NCBI GenBank assembly: GCA_026874595.1
Contig: CM049318.1
Coordinates: 41,832,456-41,896,455, forward strand
DNA from: Sipunculus nudus
Lineage: Eukaryota; Annelida; Sipuncula; Golfingiida; Sipunculidae
Length of the DNA stretch: 64,000 nucleotides
Direction of reading: 5' to 3'
A program made the position numbers and the translations under genes. The notes beneath the pieces were generated by a model that ran no database searches, was not told the origin of the DNA, and was given only the letters and a program-made list of their open reading frames with translations. Positions 56,225 through 64,000 of this stretch are shown one piece after another. Within the stretch, counting starts at the first letter, position 1. Each line of letters opens with the position of its first letter.

Positions 56225-57300
56225 TCTAGGGACACACAAAACGTCAGGCCGATACATTGAACCACTCATGAAATAAATGCATAAATTTATATCACAATAC
56301 ATGATTGTAGAATGCGCTACCTGTCTTATATATGAGGAAGCTTTCCGAGATATATAGACATGCACAATTTCAGGCCGTTGAATTGAATGACTCCCAGGAT
56401 ATGTGTGAATTTTACCAAACAAAGATCGACAGATGAACGTCAGATGGAATTGATTGTAGATTGCTCCACCAGTCACGTATATAAGATAAATCATTCCTCA
56501 ATCATTCCAAGATCTATATACATGCGAATGTTCAGGCGGATACATGAAACCCTTCTTGAGATAAACGCCTGAGTCTATTCTATAATATATGGGTGGAGCC
56601 ATCAGTCTTGTCTACAAAATTGAGCAATCCAAGAACTATCGGCATGCACAATTTCAGGCCGATACATTAGTTCCTTAAAAAATAAATTAATTAATGTATT
56701 CTACAAAAAGATGATTGTAGGCAGTCTTGCATAGAAAAGGAAGGATTAATATGCAAAATATCAGGCCGATACGCAAAACTACTCATGAGAAAGGGAATCC
56801 ATGTATTCTGCAAAAAAGGATGGTAGGTGGCGTCACCTTTCAAGTTTACGGAAAAGCTATCAAAGACGGAACAACGTGTAAACTAAACATGCAAAAATCT
56901 CTTCAGATGTTTGCAATATTCACCAAAACAGATCTATCAATGGACGCAATGCCGAAATGATATAGGTGGCTACAGCAGTCTTGCACACGAGAATGCAACT
57001 CAAGATGGATAAGCATGCAAAATATCATGCCGATGCGACAATCAATTCTTGGGAAAATGGCATCCATGTACTCTTCGAAAACGGATGATAGGTGGCGTCA
57101 CCTGTCTTGTGTATTATAAAGCTATCCAACACGAATAACATGTAAAATAAATGTGTAAAAATATTTTCAGATGTGAGCAATTTTCACCAAAACTGATTTA
57201 TCAATGGAAGTAATGAGGAACTTATTTTAGGTTCTCGTGTATGAGATTAAGGTGGACACCAGGCAAAAGAATTTAAGGTGGCGCCACCAAACTTACTTAG
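56225..57300. repeat. Degenerate array built on CAGGCCGATAC and GGTGGCGTCACC words
   Basis: CAGGCCGATACATTGAAC-like cores occur at about 56245, 56370, 56537, 56655, 56765 and 57018. Each is preceded by GCATGCA(C/A)AAT(T/A)TC-like words and followed by a CTCATGAGA/AAATAAA stretch. GGTGGCGTCACC-like words follow several of them. Spacing is irregular (about 105-260 bp), so this is an old, partly deleted array. Confidence 0.6.
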
Positions 57301-57548
57301 GCATGGGTTGACAAGTGACCTAATAATAAATGCGGTTTCACACCGGATGTGTCCGAACAAATAAGACACGAACGAATATTTCTGTCGTTCCGACTAAAAT
57401 CCTGTCGCATCCGAAATTTCATTCACACCAAATCCGAACGATATTTATTGGTTTCCGACCGAGGAATTCTCGTCTCCGAAATTCGTATTGGACAGCTATA
57501 TGAGAAATATATCGGATGCACTACAATATAAGGCATATTATCATATAA

Positions 57549-57562
57549 ATACACACACACAC

Positions 57563-57597
<35 letters not shown>
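57549..57597. repeat. (CA)n-(AT)n microsatellite
   Basis: Short ACAC run then ATATAT run. Confidence 0.95.
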
Positions 57598-57601
<4 letters not shown>

Positions 57602-60600
57602 TATACAGAAAAATGTAAAATATTTTTGAACATGTAAATTGTTTTTTTTTTCTCATTAATTTTGTAATCAAAATCAAAGTTATCTCTGAGTGTACTGACT
57701 GTTTAATTGAAAATTATTGGGCCTTGACATGAGTTCACGTGTAACATATATTTATACCACTGACTGGACCCAGATTCATGTTTCAACATGCCTTTAAAAA
57801 TAACTGTGCAACCTGTTGTTTCAACAGAACAGATTCCATTGCAACTACTGCATTTCAAGTAAAATTAAAGTTTAAATCACTAGTTTAGTTTGATTTATAT
57901 TTGATTTTTCAAATCTGCCAATATGATTTAGAACAGTCTGCCCAAAGTTTTGAAACTTCTGTTTTATATGCAAAACGTTTAACTTAAAATAATACTTTTG
58001 TAATAATAAAAGTGACACATGAAAACGTTATTGTTTCATGATTTGTTTTTCTAAATATATAGCAGAACTTTTTTTCTGGGGAGGGGTTGGGTAATGATTA
58101 ACACCAGGTCCTGGACAATGTTGCTTATTTGTGTACATATCGCTTATACAGCTGACTTACATTCAGGGGCGTCAGTATAGGAGTGGGGCTATGGGGGATG
58201 ATCGATGTAATCATCCCTCCCCCTTTCAGAGAATAACAGAAAAATATTGAAAAAAATATATTAAGAATTAGAATATACCGTGAAATGTTATATCTTAACC
58301 TTAAAATCTAAATGTTTTGTCCTCGATTGTAAATTAAAATAAGTGGCCAAGCGGTGATTGAAATCCCCTTTGATTATAATATAATTCCCCCCCCCCCCCA
58401 GGAAATATACATATTATATAAAAAGGAGTCTAAAAAAAGCTATAAATATATGTTTAAATCAAATAAATTTAATTGAAATAACAGTAATGCCTCTTTATAT
58501 ATTTTTCTTTTTTCACATAATTTTACAAAAGCGGACAAGGAAACAACATTTATTTAATGTTGGGGTATTATATATCAAATAGGTAACGTACAAATGAACC
58601 AGTTGTTAACTGACAGAACAAATGTATTTTTTCAAAAAGATTTCCCCCAAAATGATATTGGTGCTATTTTGATTGCAAACATTGGTCGCCTTTGAGCGAT
58701 ATGAGGAGAAAGAATGGGATAAGCAAATATTTATAAATCAGTAAAACTAATTTATGTGATGAGTGATTTATCTCATGATTCATATGTACCAATGGGATTT
58801 GTAAAATAGTAACAAATAATTTTATTAACCTTTATTGAAACCTCATCTGCCAACCTTAATAACTATAGATTAACTCGACCACTTGCGGCCGCCGGAGATA
58901 TCTCTGACCGTGTGTCAGTATTAATTTATGACAAATGGACACATATCTACGATATTTAATTACATGTTTTTACATCTGTTTTCAGACATGAACGTGGGAT
59001 CGAAGGGACCCCAGGACCAATACGCATTCTTGAGAATTTGACTTCAGGGACACATGTTGAACTAAAGCGAACGCACGCTTGAAAACGGTGAACAAAATCT
59101 TACCGCGTGATAGTCTAGTGGCTAAGATTTGATTTGTTTATATGAATGTATTAAAGGGCCAAAATATCCATTTCGACAACATAATGACGATGCTAATGAA
59201 GAATGAAATATATATACATATACACACATGCATATAATATATATATACTTCCCAACCGCTGTTTATACTTTCTTATACTGAGGTTCAGGTGATACATATG
59301 TATATAAGGTCGTGGGCTTATATGCTCACAGTTGCTTTCTCTAGCACCAAATAGTATCTCATATCAAATGCATCAAAACTTGGTATATACAAGCTCATAT
59401 ACATATATTATTACATTTTGTATATGTAATAATAAAATAAATTGTATTTATTAATGTGGATATTTTGTCCTTTCTGTACAAAGGCTAATATCTTTGTCAT
59501 TGGTGTAGGTGTGATTCAGACAAGAGAATTTGTGACGCAATTTCTGTCACCTAATCTTGCATGACTTGGACAAATTTACCACACAAAGATATTATCTTAA
59601 GGTGGTTATTACTGAAGATATTCTCCAAAATAAAAAAAAATAAAAAAAACTTGCCTTTCGTCTGATTTTATAAACGACAGCTTCAGCTAAATGAAACACA
59701 CTTGTAAACAATGCAAACCTTTTCACGCGGAACCTCAGCAGATATGTCCATTGCAATTAGAGTGCACTCGGAGAGCGCATTATCTCTCCAATTATACTTG
59801 ATTTAAATCGAGTTTTTTCAAATCATCAGCAACAAAACCAGGGAGCCAATCTCAGTTCACTTTATCCATTTGTCTTTCAGAGTATCTTTAAATTAACAAA
59901 CAATGACTAAAACTGCATTTTTCTTTCCTGTTACTTCTTTGAACAAATTCGTGGAAAATATTATTAATTTTCGTATATATTGATAAAAGTTTGGTGATCA
60001 ATTAAGCATTAGACAGTAAGGCAGAAAGATTTATTGAAAGGTAGTGATTATATTTTGTGAAACATTTAAGTAGCATATGTAAAAAAAATCGACTGACATC
60101 TATGTAGACATTTTCAGAAATACTATTTGAAACGGTCAATAGAACCAAGATTTCATATAGATTAAGAAATATATCTTAAAATCTGGTGGTACAAGGTTTC
60201 TGTTAGCGCTTTATTGTCAAGACCGGGTATTTAATTGACCAATGCCATATAGGTTTTACTAAATATGGCATTAAATGTATATCCTGGTTGTTCAGGTAAA
60301 CGGGATTCCAAAGTACGTACAAATATTATTGTTGGAATCATGTTCAGATATCATGGTGCAGTGTTAACTTCACTGAAGACCTCTTCAGGCCATAACGTCA
60401 GATTATGGAGCTCTCTTGTGTAAACATACGTCGCTTTCGGTTACCTGCTCGATGATAAAATAATATCATCTTCCTGGTGGACTGTCTCTCAGGAGGCGAA
60501 TTATAGTAACAGAACTTCCACCCATAACAACAATGCTTAATTATGTGTTGTGGTGTGACTGATAACGGGAAACCAGGTTTAAAAACGGGCGTGGCTTAAC

Positions 60601-60968
60601 GTATCTAGGAGCTCTCTCCAGAGGAATCAGCGAACCTTTCGTTTTAAAGCAATACCATTTTCCTGAGGAAGATTGTTAATGAGATAATGTTGTTGTTATA
60701 CATGACAACTCGACTCTATCACTACAGGCCCTGCCCAAGATCGGTTCATATGTACACTGATGTTTTTCATGATATGGTGTGTATGCATATATAAAGAGGC
60801 ATATACGATGTGTTACTTGTTACATAATCGTATAAACAAATGTTTAAAAGTTACTCTGCAAAACCGTGTACTTCGTGAGGTGCTATAAGAGAGTTGTTAG
60901 AGTTCTGATAAGTTTTCCCGGAATACATATCAAATAAGGAACCATCCGAGAATACTAAAAATAAAATA
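57598..60968. other. Unassigned AT-rich sequence
   Basis: No gene, RNA or named element in 3.4 kb. A CAGGGGCGT-like start at 58164 and a poly-C run at about 58387-58399 may be MITE remnants. Confidence 0.4.
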
Positions 60969-60997
60969 ATTATAATAATAATATTAATAATAATAAT

Positions 60998-61040
<43 letters not shown>

Positions 61041-61072
61041 GTAATTAAAATAATAATAAAAATAATAAAATA
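60969..61072. repeat. (AAT)n microsatellite
   Basis: About 100 bp of AAT/ATA trinucleotides with interruptions. Confidence 0.97.
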
Positions 61073-62040
61073 AAATTTTCCGGGTGAGGGGTGGGGTCAT
61101 CCCAAAAGCGTTCCTTGATCTTCCACTTAGAATATACAGTCTATCGGCCAACATACTCTCTCCGCATATAGACGCTCAACTTGAGACTGTTCTGGGAGTC
61201 AGTTTCTGTATGTGTTGCACTTGGCACATATTACACGTATGTAAAAAAAATCAAATGTATCTATCCAGCCATAAATAAGAAAAGCTGTTAGTATTAAAAG
61301 ATGAATAACAAACGACAGACAGACCAGTCGTGGTGCTGGAGCTCACAGATGTTCTAGTGATGTTGCATACAATGTAGGGATCTTGATATAGTGAAGACTC
61401 AAAATTAAAAAAAAAATACATAATTTATTTTAAAATCAAAAGCCCATTTTAAAATATATGTAAATTGCATGAAAAAATACATGTATGATAATGTTATATA
61501 TACCAATCATCTGTAGAATTTAAATTTATAAATGAACCAATGAGTCATGAAGATCATCTGTTAGCAGATCTTAGACTGTGACATCTCAATTAGATTTTCC
61601 AAATCCCATGACCATCCTTCACAGTTATCCTAAATCATTTTTCTAACAGCTGAACAGCAGTAACAAAGAAACATGCAAGGAGTGTAAAGATGCTCTTTTG
61701 AAATAACAGGCGATTCTGTTGACTAGAACAAGCTGACTGAAAACTCTTGCCGTAGACAATTATAATTGTGTATGATGAATAAATATTACAAAAATATTTT
61801 TACACAAATGAATACCTGATAGATTACTGAGGCTCATACATGCTTAACGGTGCCCATTCACCAACCTTTTGTAAACGAATTTATGTGATTCCTGGCTTCC
61901 TCTGTGTACATATTAATTATCTAAGGGTAGTTTTGATTGAAAAATGTTCTTGTAATACCTTCGTGAAGGATGCATGAACTTGTTAATCAAAAACTTGTTT
62001 TGTACACAGCAATGTTGAGAAGCAGGAAATAGCATGTTAC
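61073..62040. other. Unassigned sequence
   Basis: No gene or repeat recognised. If the minus-strand exon candidates to the right belong to one gene, this would be intron or 3' flank. Confidence 0.4.
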
Positions 62041-62397
62041 CTTAGGTGGTAGGTTGCGTATATGCGGAGGTAGAAAGGTCACTTGTTGGAAACGCCATTT
62101 GCAAAGCTCTGGCTTATCTGACTTGCCGCCAGATGGCCGTGTTGAATTTGTTTTGAATATTGTGTCGGGCCCCCACATATTTTAAACACTTTGATATAAA
62201 CAGGCACAGGCAAGCAGGCAGGCTGTGTTCGGTGAATTCCACGTTTTCTGGCATATTTTTTTAAAAGCTCCAAGGGCTTATCTTTAGTTTATAAAGGTCA
62301 GATATATGATTAAGATAAGTTTGATGGTGTCTAAGCATAACTTAAATACAGTACAAAGTAACAAGCAAGCAGCAGGTAGAAGCTTCTCCAAACTAAC

Positions 62398-62537
62398 CCA
62401 GCGCCATTTAAGACACATATTTCTATACCATCTCCAACTATGGCTGTTGATCTCAAATCTTCATCATCATACATAAAGACCATGAAAGGCTCTGCTCCCT
62501 CAGCAGACTTGAATGTGTTGCTTCCAGTAGCATCCTC
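62398..62537 (-). other. Candidate internal host exon, 140 bp
   Basis: On the minus strand, GGATTTTTTTTTCTTGCCAG is a very strong acceptor. The frame then reads EDATGSNTFKSAEGAEPFMV, followed by FMYDDEDLRSTAIVGDGIEI and CVLNGA, and ends at a plausible GCTGG|GTTAGT donor (2 bases left over). It begins in phase 0, which fits the phase-0 end of the exon candidate at 63872-64000. The composition is typical of a real soluble protein. I do not recognise the family. Confidence 0.45.
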
Positions 62538-62540
62538 CTG

Positions 62541-63015
62541 GCAAGAAAAAAAAATCCAGTAAGATTATCTAATTTTGCATAACATAATCTGTAATGTACT
62601 GCCCGACATTCTATGCAGAAGTATTTAAAATGAGTCAAGAAGCAAGACAAGTTTTATGTACAATATGGATAATTAGCTTCTTAATACTCTCCATGAGCAA
62701 TTTGGGCATATCAGGTATCAGGAGAATATATATGAACCCTGATTTTACACAATCACTTACTGCTGTAACCTGGCAGTAACCAAATGCCAGTTAAAGTGCA
62801 TAAATAAAAAAAAGTGACACAGCTTGTCTTGTTTATCAAACTAATCGTGACATATACAGTTCTAATTATAATAAAAGATAAATTCACTGATTAGAAACTG
62901 ACACCTTTGATTAAATTTGGCAGTATAAAAAATTAGCAACAAAAAATCATTAAACATATGATAGTAAAATGTATGTTTTCCTACTTATCTTGTACTTATC
63001 CACGCCACTGCTACC
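62541..63015. other. Unassigned, possible intron
   Basis: AT-rich with no other open stretch that has splice support. It fits an intron between minus-strand exon candidates. Confidence 0.35.
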
Positions 63016-63135
63016 TCACTGCTGAGACCAGTATTTAAACATTATACTTGGCTCTTCTTCAATGTGGAAGATTTCCATTTTAGGGAAAGCAATGAGTTTA
63101 ACATGTTCTTTCAACTTCAGTGAACTCCAGACATT
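63016..63135 (-). other. Candidate exon, 39 codons to a stop
   Basis: An acceptor-like TTTTCTATCATACCTAG is followed by NVWSSLKLKEHVKLIAFPKM and EIFHIEEEPSIMFKYWSQQ, then TGA. If real it would be a terminal exon, or its true donor lies before the stop (AGCCAA|GTATAA is one option). Phases do not join cleanly to 62398-62537, so the relationship is open. Product unknown. Confidence 0.28.
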
Positions 63136-63332
63136 CTAGGTATGATAGAAAATCTCAGCCCAGTCACCTAATGAGAAAATTTTTACAAGGAAATATTAAT
63201 TATTAGTTAAGCACATATGAAAAAAGGTAAACTTTGACTTTGTACGGTAATCATTACGATATTACGAACCATTTATTTGATAATCTGCCCATTTCCTGAA
63301 ATATCCACCACAACCGTATTTATTTACACCCC

Positions 63333-63365
63333 CATCCCCCCCCCCCCCCCATCACACACACACAA
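63333..63365. repeat. Poly-C / (CA)n tract
   Basis: A run of Cs followed by CACACACACA. Simple sequence inside the putative intron. Confidence 0.9.
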
Positions 63366-63871
63366 TGCTCACACAATAAGAAAAAGCGTTATTTGAATGA
63401 ACATTTTCTTGATACCTACTTCTCTAACGTTCCCAAACAGATTCAAACTTGAACTTCACTTTGGCCCAAGATGTTGATCTTCTTGATCACTGTTGATCCG
63501 GTTGTCGTCTGGTTTTCAATAGCAGATGACGCAATTTTTAGTTTGAATGCACAGACTAACATTCAAGTGACGAAATATAAAACCGAAAAGGCAAAAACAT
63601 GATTATAGCACCAGTGAGGAGACGGTCTTTACCAAATTGTCTTTTTCTTTTCGTTTCCCTTCATTTATTGCATTTTCTGAGGAGAAATGAAAAAGTATTG
63701 ATCTCGTGAAACCTAAATTCTCTTAATTCCGAGACAGATTCATCTTTGCAGTGACTATTGGTCATGATATTGTACAAATGCACCTGGTCAGCTGCTGTAG
63801 GCATATATGTACTTGTGACCAGTCTCACATGATACAAAACATGGCTGAGAGTAGATCATCAGCATGATTAC

Positions 63872-64000
63872 CTGTGACCTATAACAATAGCCACAACATT
63901 GGCTGCATCTGGCTTTGTCATCAGTTGGGTATAGCTTTACATAACTTACAAAGCGTGATTTGTGCTTTATGGATGGGCCATGCACTGGCTGTTTAGAGCT
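63872..64000 (-). other. Candidate host exon, cut by window edge
   Basis: On the minus strand the window edge is already inside an open frame: SSKQPVHGPSIKHKSRFVSY, then VKLYPTDDKARCSQCCGYCY and RSQ. It ends exactly at CACAG|GTAATC, a good donor, in phase 0. Four cysteines are clustered (CSQCCGYC), which could bind metal or form disulfides. The 5' end lies outside the window. I do not recognise the family. Confidence 0.38.

Noticed and set aside
62041-62195. Third minus-strand exon (GPDTIFKTNSTRPSGGKSD and so on, ending CCTAAG|GTAACA)
   Set aside because: The donor is good, but an in-frame TAA lies just upstream with no acceptor between it and the open stretch, and the phase does not match the exon candidate before it.
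1-64000. CRISPR arrays, bacterial operons, riboswitches or phage modules
   Set aside because: All tandem repeats lack unique spacers. Codon use, splice-like signals, SINEs, LINE and LTR elements show nuclear animal DNA.

Overview
This is a gene-poor, AT-rich eukaryotic window, most likely from a marine lophotrochozoan and probably a bivalve mollusc. That call is inference. It rests on the AT-rich composition, long (AT)n and poly-G/C tracts, a Gmr1-like Ty3/gypsy element, an L1/Tx1-like LINE, tRNA-derived SINEs, and several dispersed repeat families that carry hormone-receptor-like half-sites. There are no bacterial operons, rRNA genes or CRISPR arrays, and no complete host gene can be read.

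The main structure is a set of nested transposable elements at 6909-21093. A hAT-like DNA transposon (CAGGGTTG ends, 8-bp target duplication CTGTTAAT on both sides) was invaded by a Gmr1-like LTR retrotransposon (about 8662-20012). The 3' LTR of that element was then hit by an apparently full-length LINE (11963-19698; 15-bp duplication GAGTGTTACCTTCTC plus poly-A). ORF1 of the LINE was later split between its two zinc knuckles by a composite repeat (about 12838-15468), which itself holds a 198-bp MITE flanked by ATAAA. All the coding regions are broken by stops, frameshifts or deletions.

Layout: 1-2390, unassigned sequence with one 159-bp duplication. 2395-6150, scattered exon-like open stretches, including a diverged pair of about 300-bp repeats that both end in a splice-donor-like CAG|GTATGT. 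6909-21093, the nest. 21563-21653 (minus), a 91-bp exon candidate with textbook splice sites. 22000-32900, unassigned sequence, SINEs and simple repeats. 32998-34535, a satellite with a 36/72/286-bp hierarchy. 35000-52000, mostly unassigned sequence with dispersed repeat copies. 52330-52700, a second decayed LINE containing a 26-bp-arm hairpin. 53240-57330, degenerate repeat arrays. 62398-64000 (minus), two or three exon candidates of a host gene that runs off the right edge.

The elements do not form a functional pathway. Their value is historical (relative dating of the nest) and regulatory: unrelated repeat families carry DR1-like and IR3-like AGGTCA motifs. Host exon calls come from splice-site and reading-frame inspection only and are tentative.
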